Shown: positions 18,043-27,048, counted from the first letter of the stretch. The stretch is 64,000 nt of DNA from Ralstonia sp. 25mfcol4.1 (GCF_900104095.1 NZ_FNJO01000005.1:124001-188000), one strand, 5' to 3'. Notes: generated from the letters alone by a model not told the origin. Translations and numbers: made by a program.

Positions 18043-19017
18043 GTGACAGGGGCTTCGGGCTTCCTGGGTTCTTCGGTCATGCGCCAGGCGCTGGAGCGCG
18101 GCTTCCAGGTGCGGGTGCTGGTCCGTGCCACCAGCCCGCGTGCGAACCTGGCCGGGCTTCCGGTCGAGATCGTGGAAGGCGACATGCGCGATCCCGCGTC
18201 CATGGCGCGCGCCATGGCCGGCGTCCGCTACCTGTTCCATGTGGCGGCCGACTACCGCCTGTGGGCGCCCGATCCCGAGGAAATCGTCCGTTCCAACGTA
18301 GACGGCACGGTCACCACGATGAACGCGGCCCGCGATGCCGGCGTCGAGCGCATTGTCTATACGAGCAGCGTGGCCACGCTGCGGGTGGCCGGTGCCACGG
18401 GGCCGGTGGACGAGACCGCCGCCATGGCGGGCCACGAGGCCATTGGCGCCTACAAGCGCAGCAAGGTGCTGGCCGAGCGGGAGGTCGAGCGGCTGGTGGC
18501 CGAAGGGCTGCCCGCCGTGATCGTCAATCCGTCCACCCCGATCGGCCCACGTGACGTACGCCCCACACCGACTGGCCGGATCATCGTCGAGGCAGCCACC
18601 GGAAAAATCCCGGCATTCGTCGATACCGGCCTGAACCTGGCCCACGTCGACGACGTGGCGAACGGTCATTTCCTGGCGCTGGACAAAGGCCGCATCGGCG
18701 AACGCTACATTCTTGGCGGCCAGGACGTGCTGCTGCGCCAGATGCTGGCGGACATCGCCGGCATGGCCGGGCGCAAGCCGCCGACCGTCGAACTGCCGCG
18801 CTGGCCGCTGTACCCCATTGCCCGGGTGGCCGAAGCCATTGCCCAGTTCACGAAAAAGGAGCCGTTCGTGACCGTTGACGGCCTGAAGATGTCGCAATAC
18901 CGGATGTTCTTCACTTCGGCCAAGGCCGAGCGCGAGCTGGGGTACACGGCGCGCCCGTACCAGGAGGCGCTACGCGATGCGCTGAACTGGTTCCGCGATA
19001 ACGGCTACCTGAAGTAA
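18043..19017 (+). CDS. hpnA: HpnA, NAD-dependent epimerase/dehydratase-like hopanoid protein
   Basis: The protein has the extended SDR features: the Rossmann motif TGASGFLG, the catalytic YxxxK (YKRSK, with YTSSVATL before it) and the HpnA-like C-terminus. HpnA is a putative sugar or hopanoid side-chain dehydrogenase; its reaction is unproven. The start is doubtful: GTG 18043 removes the first beta strand normally found before TGASGF, whereas the frame is open back to 17977 and reads FEIHNCILVTGASGF with no ATG, GTG or TTG there. A rare ATT start or a small indel near 18020-18040 is possible. The gene converges on hpnB. Confidence 0.88.
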   Translation: MTGASGFLGSSVMRQALERGFQVRVLVRATSPRANLAGLPVEIVEGDMRDPASMARAMAGVRYLFHVAADYRLWAPDPEEIVRSNVDGTVTTMNAARDAGVERIVYTSSVATLRVAGATGPVDETAAMAGHEAIGAYKRSKVLAEREVERLVAEGLPAVIVNPSTPIGPRDVRPTPTGRIIVEAATGKIPAFVDTGLNLAHVDDVANGHFLALDKGRIGERYILGGQDVLLRQMLADIAGMAGRKPPTVELPRWPLYPIARVAEAIAQFTKKEPFVTVDGLKMSQYRMFFTSAKAERELGYTARPYQEALRDALNWFRDNGYLK

Positions 19018-19053
19018 CCGGACGGGCCCAACGCGGCCCGAAGGCGAGAGTGC

Positions 19054-20199
19054 TCAGGAACGGACGGGCGCCTGGTTGCGGCCCTTCCACTGGCCGCCCC
19101 GGCGCAGGTAGAAACGCCGTGCCGAATCGAGCGTGGCACCCAGATAGAACAGCGCCGTCAGCGGCAGCAGCGGTGCCAGCCATGCGGGCTGCCGGTACTC
19201 GCGCAGCATTGGCCGGTAGCTGACCGACATCAGGATCCAGGCCAGCCAGGCCGGCCAGGCCGACGCGCCGCCGGCAAGCGCCAGCGCGGGCGGCGCCAGG
19301 TAGGTCAGGATCATGCCCAGCGTGGCACCCGCCAGCAGCAGCGGCGAATAGTGCAGCTGCGTATAGGCACTGCGCGCAATCATGTTCCAGAGGCTTTGCC
19401 AGTCGTCATACGGGCGCAGCGACACGCTGTCGTCGGCGAGGTCGAGCCGAATGGAACCGCCGGCCTTGATCTTCGCCGCGAGGCTGCAGTCGTCGATCAG
19501 CTCACCCCGAATCGCCGCGAACCCGCCGATACGAGCCAGCGCCGACCGGCGCGCCAGCATGCAGCCGCCGGCCGCGCCGGCCACCTTGCTGCGCGGGTCG
19601 GCCACGCTCTTGAACGGGTAAAGTTTGGCGAAGTAGAAGACAAAAGCCGGCACGATCATGCGTTCCCACCACGATTCGCAGCGCAGCCGGACCATCAGCG
19701 ATGTGAGATCCCGCTGCTCGTGCTCGGCACGGGCAACAAGTTCGCGGACGGTTTGGGGGCCGTGCCAGATATCGGCATCGGTCAGAAACACGAACCCGGC
19801 ATCGGGCATGCGCAGGTCGGCAGCCGCCAGCCCTTCGGACTGCGCCCAGACCTTGCCGCTCCAGCCGGCCGGCAGGTCTCGGGCGGCGATCACGGCCAGC
19901 GCGTCGCCCTTGCCGATGGAAACGGCCGCGGCCCGGGCGATATCGGCCGTGCCGTCGGTGCTGTGGTCGTCTACCACCACCAGTTGCAGCCGGCCAGGAT
20001 ATTGCTGGCTCAGGACCCCGGTTACAGCGCGGGCAATCACGTCGGCTTCGTTGCGGGCCGGAATCACGCCGATCACGGGCGGCCAGTCGGCTGGTTGAGG
20101 GGAGGGGGCGGGTTTGCGCACGCGCCAGAATCCGGCGCGGGCGAATACCAGTACGCACCAGACCACCAGGGTCAGCAGGGACAATCCAAACAGCAGCAT
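19054..20199 (-). CDS. hpnB: HpnB, family 2 glycosyltransferase of the hopanoid locus
   Basis: The 381-residue protein has an N-terminal membrane helix (1-25), a GT2 catalytic domain (VIGVIPARNEADVI, VVVDDHSTDGT, FLTDADIWHGP, then GELIDDCSLAAKIK) and three to four C-terminal membrane segments. HpnB is thought to glycosylate hopanoid side chains or prepare the sugar; the activity is inferred from gene neighbourhoods. Its start codon lies 5 nt after the stop of the ferritin-like gene, so these two form one operon. Confidence 0.92.
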   Translation of the reverse strand: MLLFGLSLLTLVVWCVLVFARAGFWRVRKPAPSPQPADWPPVIGVIPARNEADVIARAVTGVLSQQYPGRLQLVVVDDHSTDGTADIARAAAVSIGKGDALAVIAARDLPAGWSGKVWAQSEGLAAADLRMPDAGFVFLTDADIWHGPQTVRELVARAEHEQRDLTSLMVRLRCESWWERMIVPAFVFYFAKLYPFKSVADPRSKVAGAAGGCMLARRSALARIGGFAAIRGELIDDCSLAAKIKAGGSIRLDLADDSVSLRPYDDWQSLWNMIARSAYTQLHYSPLLLAGATLGMILTYLAPPALALAGGASAWPAWLAWILMSVSYRPMLREYRQPAWLAPLLPLTALFYLGATLDSARRFYLRRGGQWKGRNQAPVRS

Positions 20200-20204
20200 G
20201 GGTC

Positions 20205-21209
20205 TTATTTGATGAATCGCCGCGCCAGGCGGGCCAGCCTGGGCACGGTGGTTGGCCGGACAAGGCGCGCATCATACCCCGCCATGCGCCGCTCGTTCTC
20301 GGCCAGGCACAGATCGATCATGGCGCCGGCCGACAGCGTCTGCCCCAGCGATCCGGCGGCGTTCATCGGAAAGTTGGCATCCTGCGCCGTGCCGTCCGCC
20401 TTGACGTCGATGCCCTTGGCCAGGCCAATGCGCTCGCGGATCAGGAACAACCAGACCCGTGCGACCTTGAACGCGAAGGCCGGGCGGCGCCACCACGGCA
20501 GACTCGCGCGATACCACGCCACCCAGTTCGCAAAAAACAGGATATGGCGGCCTTCTTCCTGGATCACCGGCTCGAAAGTCTCCACCAGCTCGGCCGGAAA
20601 GAAGCCCGAATCCTTGGCTGCCGCAAACAGGCCGAACGCGGCGAAGCTGTCGATGCACTCGCTGTAGCCGGTGACCAGCCAGCCCCATTCGGCGTCGGCG
20701 GGCGGCAGGTATTCGGGTTCGGGTGCCAGCGTGATGCCGTATGCCTGTACCAGTTTCGAGAGCACGACCTTGTGCCGGGCCTCCTCGTCGGCATCCATTT
20801 CCAGCGCGCTGCGCAGCAGGGCATCCTTCTGGCGGGCGGCAAAGCTGTGCACGCGTACCGAGGCGCGCCCTTCGGTCTGTACGGCGATATCCCAGATCGG
20901 CAGCGAGGTCACGCGCCTGAGCGCGTCGGGCGGCAGTTTCGGCCAGTCGATGACCGACGGCTTATACGGGTTGTGGGTCTGCAGCAACATGTTGCAGAAC
21001 ATGCGCAGGTGTTCGGCCGAGCCGATACGCACCGGCCCGTTCAGCGGGTCGGTCCAGTTGCGCATGGCGTGGTCCGCCTGGTCGATGGCCGCGCGGGCCA
21101 CGGTGGCGGCCACGGCAGCGGCGCGGGCCTCACTGGTTTCCGGGATCGACGTGGCGCGGGTAACGGGCAAGCCGTCTACCTCGCCTTCGATTTCGAATGC
21201 TTTCTTCAT
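20205..21209 (-). CDS. Ferritin-like di-iron carboxylate protein in the hopanoid operon
   Basis: This 334-residue protein is mostly helical. It shows the six ligands of a four-helix-bundle di-iron site in order: E113 (QTEGRA), E143-x2-H146 (DEEARH), E184 (YSECID) and E219-x2-H222 (QEEGRH), the E + ExxH, E + ExxH pattern of di-iron oxygenases, desaturases and oxidases. There is no signal peptide; a hydrophobic stretch near 223-258 could touch the membrane. GGAG precedes ATG 21207-21209. It is first in an operon with hpnB. The exact function is unknown; oxidation of a hopanoid or its side chain is an inference from location. Confidence 0.8.
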   Translation of the reverse strand: MKKAFEIEGEVDGLPVTRATSIPETSEARAAAVAATVARAAIDQADHAMRNWTDPLNGPVRIGSAEHLRMFCNMLLQTHNPYKPSVIDWPKLPPDALRRVTSLPIWDIAVQTEGRASVRVHSFAARQKDALLRSALEMDADEEARHKVVLSKLVQAYGITLAPEPEYLPPADAEWGWLVTGYSECIDSFAAFGLFAAAKDSGFFPAELVETFEPVIQEEGRHILFFANWVAWYRASLPWWRRPAFAFKVARVWLFLIRERIGLAKGIDVKADGTAQDANFPMNAAGSLGQTLSAGAMIDLCLAENERRMAGYDARLVRPTTVPRLARLARRFIK

Positions 21210-21402
21210 CGGCGCTCCGGGCAGGGATAGCGGCAGTCATTGTATCCAGCCGGAGCGGTTGGTGCAGGATTGTGTCGAAAAAGACAGTCGAGCCGGCCAG
21301 CCAGCTGGCGTGGTCGGTGTGGGGCAGCAAACGGTGCGTGGCGGGCCGGCGCAATACGCGTCAATACGCCGGCCATGGCCAGTCATTGCATGACAGTGCC
21401 GC

Positions 21403-21678
21403 TCAGCGTGCGTGGTGCGCGCGGTGCGGCCCCGGTGGTTGGCGATGCCATTCCTGTGCGATGTCGGGGAAGACGTCGCACTCGCCGCGAACGATGTTCT
21501 CGATCGTGGCGCAAATCCCCTCGGTGCCGCGTGGCCCCACGCAGACCAGGCTGCGCGGGGTGTCCGAATGGGCCGGAATGGCGTACACGTGCATTCCCTC
21601 TCGATACAGGGGATGCTGCGTCAGCCGCTCGTTCAGGATTTCGACAAAGCGGTTGGGGCTAACGGTCGGCTTGTCCAT
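21403..21678 (-). CDS. Small hypothetical protein (91 aa)
   Basis: The start at ATG 21676-21678 (MDKPTVSPNRFVEILNERL) is chosen over 21717 because GGGAG sits 8 nt upstream. The protein is soluble, with an N-terminal amphipathic helix, a central strand region (HVYAIPAH, LVCVGPRGTEG) with two cysteines (the second in GECDVFP), and a His/Arg/Pro-rich tail. No family is recognised. It stands alone between the ferritin-like operon and another small gene. A hairpin with an 8-bp stem (GGCCGGCG/CGCCGGCC, 21344-21374) lies downstream but lacks a U-tract. Confidence 0.6.
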   Translation of the reverse strand: MDKPTVSPNRFVEILNERLTQHPLYREGMHVYAIPAHSDTPRSLVCVGPRGTEGICATIENIVRGECDVFPDIAQEWHRQPPGPHRAHHAR

Positions 21679-21818
21679 CGCTTTTCTCCCTACGGGTTTC
21701 CAGCCTATGGCGGGCACCGGCCGTGTTCAAGGGGTTCAGCGGTGCTTTAAGCGCCTATTGGGTCGCATCGTCACGTAATGTCACGCATATTCGATCATTG
21801 CAACGACCTTCTGGCCGG

Positions 21819-22073
21819 CTAGTGCCGCAGGCCGGTGACTTCGTCCGTCGTGCGGAGGCCGTCGAGCATGCCATTACCGGCGACCCAGCAGGCGGCTTCG
21901 GCTTCAGCGTGCGAGGGATAGTCGGTTTGTGCCTCAATGGTGCTGTCGCAGTCGGCGCCGCCACATTTTTCCTCGACGACGATGCGCCAGGTGTAGCGTC
22001 CTGGCGGGTCTTCCATGACATGCATGACCAGGGTGCGGCGCTGGTCGGACAGGGACATCGGATGGGTCTGCAT
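21819..22073 (-). CDS. Small hypothetical protein (84 aa)
   Basis: The start is ATG 22071-22073 (MQTHPMSLSDQRRTLVMHV), with GGGAG 8 nt upstream; a longer frame begins at 22097. The middle looks like a beta sheet (RRTLVMHVMEDPPGRYTWRIVVEEKCGG) with the cysteine pair CGGADC, followed by a helix rich in Ala/Glu. No known function. It is divergent from the sugar isomerase gene and shares a 200-bp intergenic region with it. Confidence 0.6.
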   Translation of the reverse strand: MQTHPMSLSDQRRTLVMHVMEDPPGRYTWRIVVEEKCGGADCDSTIEAQTDYPSHAEAEAACWVAGNGMLDGLRTTDEVTGLRH

Positions 22074-22143
22074 AACGGTACTCCCTTGATTCTCCACCGG
22101 GCAGGTGGCCCCGGTGGACTTTCAACATAGCACCGCAGGGCGG

Positions 22144-22161
22144 CATTTCCAGCAGGAAATG
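22144..22161. promoter_or_regulatory. Perfect inverted repeat between a small gene and the sugar isomerase
   Basis: CATTTCC-AGCA-GGAAATG is a perfect 7-bp inverted repeat in the divergent region between the 84-aa protein gene and the AGE-family gene. It could bind a dimeric regulator of either gene; no regulator is assigned. Confidence 0.35.
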
Positions 22162-22273
22162 ACGCGGTGCGGCGTCCGCGGCCTATGCTGGGGACATCGG
22201 TCCTGATATCGTGTGCGGCCTTGGGTTCCTGGGGGCCATGCCGCGCCCGGGGACGGAAGACCGGACCTCTACC

Positions 22274-23395
22274 ATGCCTGTTTCCACGACCCTTACCGAC
22301 CGCATTGCCGCGCTGCTGGCGCATTTCGATACCGCCGTCCTGCCGTCCTGGACCGGGCCGGGCTGGAATCCGTCGATGGCGCTCGCGCACGAGGCGCTGG
22401 ACGCTGTGTCCGGCCAGCCTTTGCCCGACAAGCGTTATCGCGCCATGGCCTGCGCGCGCCAACTCTATGTCTTTGCGACGATGGGCAACCTGACGCACGC
22501 CGCCACGCTGTTCAACTCGCTGGTTCGCCATTTTGGCGATGGTGCCGGGGGCTGGATCTACAGCATCGACGCGCAGGGTGCGCCGCTGGATGCCACGCGC
22601 GATCTGTATACCTACGCGTTCGTGGTGTTCGCCTGCGCGCATTACTACCGGGCCAGTGGCGATGCAGCGGCGCTGGAGACCATGCAGCGCACCATCGCCG
22701 TGATCGAGGCGCGCTTTGCCGACGGCAACGGGCTCTATCACGCGGCATTGGCGCAGAACTTCGGGCCCAACGAAAGCGGTGTGCAGCAGAACCCGATCAT
22801 GCACCTGACCGAGGCCTACCTGGCGGCGCTGGATATCACCGGCGATGCCTGGATGGCACAGCGGCTGAAGACGCTGGCCGATGCCGTCCACGGCAGGTTT
22901 GTCGACCCGGCAGACGGTTGCGTTGCCGAACTGCCGCAGGGCACGCCGGGCAACCGCATCGAGCCGGGTCATCAATTCGAGTGGTATTCGCTGGTCATGA
23001 CGGCCCCGGCGCTGTTTGCCGATGGGCCGCTGGCCGCATCGCTGCCGCGGGCGTTTGCGTTCGCCCGCCGCCATGGCGTGGCGGATGGCACGTTGGGCGT
23101 GTGCGCCGCGCTGGACGGCCGCGGCGCGTTGCAGGACCCCACCGAGCGGATCTGGGCGCAGACCGAATTCGCCCGGGCGTTGATGGTCAAGGCATCGGTC
23201 GAACGGGACGCGGCGGCGCTGACCGAACTGGAAACCTGGATCGACCGGTTCCGTGCACGCTTCCTTCATGCGCGCGGCTGGCACGAGTGCCTGGCGCCGG
23301 ACGGCGCCGTCATCCGGGCCGAAATGCCGTCAACCACGCCGTACCACCTGCTGACGGCCTGGCAGGCGCTGCGCACGCTGCTGCCGCCGGCCTGA
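22274..23395 (+). CDS. AGE-family sugar epimerase/isomerase
   Basis: ATG 22274 (MPVSTTLTDRI) gives 373 residues; the frame opens earlier at 22211. It is an all-helical (alpha/alpha)6-barrel protein of the N-acylglucosamine 2-epimerase/mannose isomerase type. Motifs include RDLYTYAFVVFACAHYYRASGD, NPIMHLTEAYLAALD and IEPGHQFEWYSLV, with catalytic histidines expected in the last two. Likely reaction: interconversion of a free hexose (mannose/fructose or glucose) or an N-acyl amino sugar. The YihS/ManI side seems more likely than renin-binding protein, but the substrate is not fixed by sequence. It stands alone, without sugar transport genes. Confidence 0.85.
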   Translation: MPVSTTLTDRIAALLAHFDTAVLPSWTGPGWNPSMALAHEALDAVSGQPLPDKRYRAMACARQLYVFATMGNLTHAATLFNSLVRHFGDGAGGWIYSIDAQGAPLDATRDLYTYAFVVFACAHYYRASGDAAALETMQRTIAVIEARFADGNGLYHAALAQNFGPNESGVQQNPIMHLTEAYLAALDITGDAWMAQRLKTLADAVHGRFVDPADGCVAELPQGTPGNRIEPGHQFEWYSLVMTAPALFADGPLAASLPRAFAFARRHGVADGTLGVCAALDGRGALQDPTERIWAQTEFARALMVKASVERDAAALTELETWIDRFRARFLHARGWHECLAPDGAVIRAEMPSTTPYHLLTAWQALRTLLPPA

Positions 23396-23431
23396 CCGAC
23401 CGGCGTTTGGCCCGGCTGGCCGGCCGCCGGG

Positions 23432-24286
23432 TCAGTCCATGCGTGCCCGCAGGTCGCTCTTGCGGATCAGCTGCAGCAGGGTGTCGGCGGGGCGCGACAG
23501 GCGCCGCGCGGCCAGCGTGATGAATTCGACGTCGGGCAACGCCGGCAGGGCATCGACATTGACGGGCGGCACCAGCCCGCCGCCGGTCAGGTTCTGCGCC
23601 CGTACCGTGATGCCAAGGCCACCGCGCGCCGCGGCAATGCAGCCCGAGTGACTGCTGCTGGTACAGACCACGCGCCAGCGCCAGCCCGCCGTGGCCAGGG
23701 TGTCGAGCACCACCGATCGTGTGACGCTCGGCTCGTTGACCAGGATCAGCGGCAGCGGCTGGCCTACATCGACCACGGTGCCCGGCCGCGCCAGCCATTC
23801 GAGCTGGCCCCGAAACAGCGGCACGCCGCGCCGCTCTCCTTCCCGCCGTTTGCCGATGATCAGGTCCAGCGTGCCGGCCTCGATCCATTCATAGAGCTTG
23901 CTGGTCATGCCGATCGTGATTTCCAGTTCCACGTCGGGATGCGTGGCGCGGAAGGCCGCCAGCACGTTGGGCAGCGGCCCTTGCGCCAGGTCTTCGGAAC
24001 AACCGAGCCGGACGCGACCCTGCAGGCGCGGCGCGCTGAACTGCTGCTCGGCGCGGGCCAGCGATTCCAGGATCAGGCGGGCATGTACCAGCAGGGCTTC
24101 GCCATCGGGCGTCAGCGCCAGCGAATGGGTATCGCGCACGAACAGGCGCCGGTTGACGCTCTGTTCCAGCCGGCGGATGTGGTCGCTGACCGACGATTGC
24201 GACAGGCCAAGCTGGCGGCCGGCATCGGTAAAGCTGTGGGCGGTGGCCACCGTGGCGAAGGTACGGATCCAGACGGGATTGAGCAT
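23432..24286 (-). CDS. LysR-family regulator, divergent to an efflux transporter
   Basis: The start is ATG 24284-24286 (MLNPVWIRTFATVATAHSF), giving 284 residues; the longer antisense frame to 24931 is not credible. The N-terminal winged helix (TDAGRQLGLSQSSVSDHIRRLE) is followed by a LysR substrate-binding fold with LGCSEDLAQGPLPNVLAAFR. It is divergent from the MFS gene, and the 132-bp spacer holds a LysR-type box, so it probably controls the transporter and itself. The inducer is unknown. Confidence 0.92.
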   Translation of the reverse strand: MLNPVWIRTFATVATAHSFTDAGRQLGLSQSSVSDHIRRLEQSVNRRLFVRDTHSLALTPDGEALLVHARLILESLARAEQQFSAPRLQGRVRLGCSEDLAQGPLPNVLAAFRATHPDVELEITIGMTSKLYEWIEAGTLDLIIGKRREGERRGVPLFRGQLEWLARPGTVVDVGQPLPLILVNEPSVTRSVVLDTLATAGWRWRVVCTSSSHSGCIAAARGGLGITVRAQNLTGGGLVPPVNVDALPALPDVEFITLAARRLSRPADTLLQLIRKSDLRARMD

Positions 24287-24298
24287 CGGCGCATTGTC

Positions 24299-24313
24299 AT
24301 CGGATTTGCCGAT
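24299..24313. promoter_or_regulatory. LysR-type T-N11-A box between regulator and efflux gene
   Basis: ATCGG-ATTTG-CCGAT is an inverted repeat that contains T-N11-A (T24300 to A24312). It lies 13 bp from the LysR start and about 105 bp before the MFS start, a normal place for an autoregulatory site. Confidence 0.55.
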
Positions 24314-24418
24314 GGCAGTCAATAAAGTCAAAGGGGTTCCCGATGGGGTGCCGGGTGCGTACCATGCTTGCACGAGTCCGGGTTTCCCCGGACCGGCAAT
24401 ACAGCTGGATTTCCCCGA

Positions 24419-25831
24419 ATGAATACCGCCTCCGCCCCCGCCGCCCCCCAGGCCTTTTCCCAGAAGGCCATGCTGTGGATCGTCTTCGCCGGCTTTTTCA
24501 TGCAGACGCTGGACACCACGATCGTCAATACCGCGCTGCCCTCGATGGCGCACAGCCTGGGCGAAAAGCCGCTGGACCTGAAACCCGTGGTGGTGGCCTA
24601 TACGCTGACCATGGCGATGTTGACCCCGGCATCGGGCTGGCTGGCCGACAAGTTCGGCACGCGCCGCGTCTACTTCAGCGCCATCCTGATCTTCGTGCTG
24701 GGTTCGGTGTTCTGCGCCACGGCGCATACGCTCACGCAACTGGTCGTTGCGCGGGTGCTGCAGGGCGTGGGCGGCTCGATGCTGCTGCCCGTCGGCCGGC
24801 TGGCCGTGCTGCGCAATATCCCGGGCGAGCAGTACATCGCCGCGCTGGCGTTCGTGTCGATTGCCGGGCAGGTCGGGCCGATCTTCGGGCCGGTGCTGGG
24901 CGGCTGGCTGGTCCAGAGCGCGTCGTGGCACTGGATCTTCCTGATCAACGTGCCGGTCGGGCTGGTAGGCCTTTTCGCGGTGCGCCGCTACCTGCCGGCG
25001 GGCGAAGCCGGTGTGGCGCCGCCGTTCGACTGGATTGGCTGCGGCCTGTTGTCGCTATGCATGGTCACGTTCTCGCTGGCGCTCGAAAACGGCGCGCATA
25101 GCCCGTGGAGTGCCTTGCTGGCTGCCATCAGCATCAGCAGCGCGCTGCTCTATATTCCGCATGCGCGCCGGCATGCCACGCCGCTGTTCCGGCTGGCGCT
25201 GTTCCGCGAGCCCAACTTCAGCGTGGGCCTGATCGGCAACCTGGTCTGCCGGATCGGTTCGGGCGCGGTGCCGTTCCTGCTGCCGCTGCTGTTCCAGCTG
25301 CAGCTGGGCTATTCGCCGCTGCACTCCGGCATGATGCTGCTGCCGGTGGCCATTGCCGGCACGATCTCGAAACGCTGGATCGTGCCGCTGGTGAACCGCT
25401 TTGGCTACGACACGTTCCTGCTGGTCAATACCGTGATCGTCGGCGCATCCATCGCGTCGTTCTCGGCCATCTCGCCGGGCTGGCCGCTGGCCATGTCGAT
25501 CGTGCAGCTGGCCACGTTCGGCGCTGCCAATTCGATGCAGTTTGCGGCGATGAACAGCGTGACGCTGAAGGGCCTGACCCGCGAGGACGCCGGTAGCGGC
25601 AACAGCCTGTTCTCGATGGTCCAGATGCTGGCCATCGGCCTGGGCGTCACCATCGGCGGCGGCCTCGTCAGCCTGTTCTCGGTGAAACTCGGTGTCGCGG
25701 CGCCGGCCTACCGGCTGGCCTTCCTGTCGGTGGGCATCATCACGCTGTTCTCCGCCCTGGTGTTCCGCCGGCTCGATGCCGAACGGCTGAATCCCAAAAG
25801 CGTGAAACGGGCGGCGGTACAGGCGCCGTAG
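24419..25831 (+). CDS. MdtD-like MFS drug transporter (DHA2 type)
   Basis: The start at ATG 24419 (MNTASAPAAPQAF) gives 470 residues, close to E. coli MdtD (471). The first membrane helix carries the DHA2 motif FMQTLDTTIVNTALPSMA, loop 2-3 has GWLADKFGTRRVYF, and helix 5 has the antiporter motif with GPVLGGWL. About fourteen hydrophobic segments are visible. Likely role: proton-driven export of drugs or an unknown metabolite from the cytoplasm. No membrane fusion protein gene is adjacent. Regulation is probably by the divergent LysR protein. Confidence 0.9.
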   Translation: MNTASAPAAPQAFSQKAMLWIVFAGFFMQTLDTTIVNTALPSMAHSLGEKPLDLKPVVVAYTLTMAMLTPASGWLADKFGTRRVYFSAILIFVLGSVFCATAHTLTQLVVARVLQGVGGSMLLPVGRLAVLRNIPGEQYIAALAFVSIAGQVGPIFGPVLGGWLVQSASWHWIFLINVPVGLVGLFAVRRYLPAGEAGVAPPFDWIGCGLLSLCMVTFSLALENGAHSPWSALLAAISISSALLYIPHARRHATPLFRLALFREPNFSVGLIGNLVCRIGSGAVPFLLPLLFQLQLGYSPLHSGMMLLPVAIAGTISKRWIVPLVNRFGYDTFLLVNTVIVGASIASFSAISPGWPLAMSIVQLATFGAANSMQFAAMNSVTLKGLTREDAGSGNSLFSMVQMLAIGLGVTIGGGLVSLFSVKLGVAAPAYRLAFLSVGIITLFSALVFRRLDAERLNPKSVKRAAVQAP

Positions 25832-25847
25832 ACAACTGGACGGGGCC

Positions 25848-27014
25848 TCAGCCTTCGGACGGCGGCCAGCCGTCACGCTGGCTGAGTTCCTGGAACCATT
25901 CGTGCATGGTGGAATCCTGCACGGAATATTCGCCGCGGGCCGATTTCCATACCAGAGCCGGCGATCGGTCACGCAGGCTTTCCAGCGCCGCCTGGACTTT
26001 TTGCGGCGAAACGGTCATGCCGGGGCAGTGCTGGCGGTAGAACGCCAGCGATTCTGCGTCGTAAGGCCGAAACTTGCTGCCGATCGACAGCATCCGCGCC
26101 AGCACTGCCTGCTCAAGCGGCTTGAGGCCCAGGTAGTCGGACTTCATCTGTGCCGTGTCCTGTGCCTGCCGTCTGCGGGCGGCGGCAAGTACGCGCAGTT
26201 CGAACCGCTCGCCGTTGTCGGCTTCGAGCGGGTTCAACGATTCGCCGATGGCAGCATGGAAGAACTGTGGCCGATATCCGAAAAGCTGAAACGCTTCGAG
26301 CAGCGCTGGCTGATCGACTGGCCGCAGCTCGCTGCGTTGCTGCTCGATCAGTGCCGCGACGTGCGCCACATAGCTTTTGCCCAAGGTGGGCATCTCGTGG
26401 ATGGACGAGCCGTAGAAGGGGGCGCTGGTGGAGTTGACCAGCCGTAACAGTTTGTCGCGGTCCGAGCCGGACATGACAAGCATTAGCGCGATAGCCTCGG
26501 GCGTGTTCATCTGATCGCGCGCGGACTTCAGCGCGGCCATGGCGGTTTCGCCAGATTCGCTGGTCAGTGCATGCTGGGCTTCGTCGATCAGCAACGCGAT
26601 GGGCTTGCCCGTTTTTTTGTGCAGCCCCTGGAGGGTCTGCGGCAACGTCGCGCCGTCGATACTGCCCACCCGGGAGGTGTCTATCTTCAGCGCGCCCGCG
26701 ATGGTGACGCTTTCCAGGCGCGCCTTGCGGGCAGTGCGGGCCACCACGCCCTGATTCTCGGCCAGTGCGTGCGCGATCCCTTCCGCAATCAGCTCGCCGG
26801 GGTCCTTCCGCTGGTCTGACCAGAGATCGACGTAGATCACCAGTACGTCTGCCTTTTCAAGAGCCGGGCGCAAGTCGTACTGCAAGAACATCGATTTTCC
26901 GGTGCGTCGGGGTGCCGCGAGAAACAGCCCGTTCTGCGCGTCGCCAAATACCGCAAGGCCCTGCAACTGGGCGGCGAGCTCCGAGGCAAGCTCCGGTCTG
27001 CTGAAGTAGCGCAT
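25848..27014 (-). CDS. Orphan AAA/STAND-like ATPase
   Basis: This 388-residue protein has Walker A APRRTGKS (residues 34-41, K40) and Walker B IALLIDEAQH (D144, E145), then a sensor-like segment LMLVMSGSDRDKLLRLVNS and a C-terminal winged-helix-like part ending EWFQELSQRDGWPP. The layout resembles the archaeal-type ATPases and ORC/Cdc6-like NTPases often found alone or beside toxin or defence genes. No partner is encoded next to it. The start overlaps none; a perfect palindrome lies 13-34 bp upstream. Its surroundings (27001-27110) are much richer in A+T than the rest of the window, which suggests transfer. Function unknown. Confidence 0.75.
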   Translation of the reverse strand: MRYFSRPELASELAAQLQGLAVFGDAQNGLFLAAPRRTGKSMFLQYDLRPALEKADVLVIYVDLWSDQRKDPGELIAEGIAHALAENQGVVARTARKARLESVTIAGALKIDTSRVGSIDGATLPQTLQGLHKKTGKPIALLIDEAQHALTSESGETAMAALKSARDQMNTPEAIALMLVMSGSDRDKLLRLVNSTSAPFYGSSIHEMPTLGKSYVAHVAALIEQQRSELRPVDQPALLEAFQLFGYRPQFFHAAIGESLNPLEADNGERFELRVLAAARRRQAQDTAQMKSDYLGLKPLEQAVLARMLSIGSKFRPYDAESLAFYRQHCPGMTVSPQKVQAALESLRDRSPALVWKSARGEYSVQDSTMHEWFQELSQRDGWPPSEG

Positions 27015-27026
27015 CCGTTTATCTTG

Positions 27027-27048
27027 AATTATCCAGAGTTGGATAATT
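27027..27048. promoter_or_regulatory. Perfect AT-rich operator-like palindrome upstream of the ATPase
   Basis: AATTATCCA-GAGT-TGGATAATT is a 9-bp perfect inverted repeat directly ahead of the ATPase start. It resembles HipB-type operators (TATCC...GGATA), but with six bases between the half-sites instead of eight. No repressor gene is adjacent. Confidence 0.6.

Noticed and set aside
21344..21374. Hairpin GGCCGGCG/CGCCGGCC as a terminator
   Set aside because: The stem is perfect but has a 15-nt loop and no U-tract on either strand.
23432..24931. 499-residue version of the LysR regulator
   Set aside because: The first 215 residues run antisense through the divergent MFS gene; the LysR N-terminus is at 24286.
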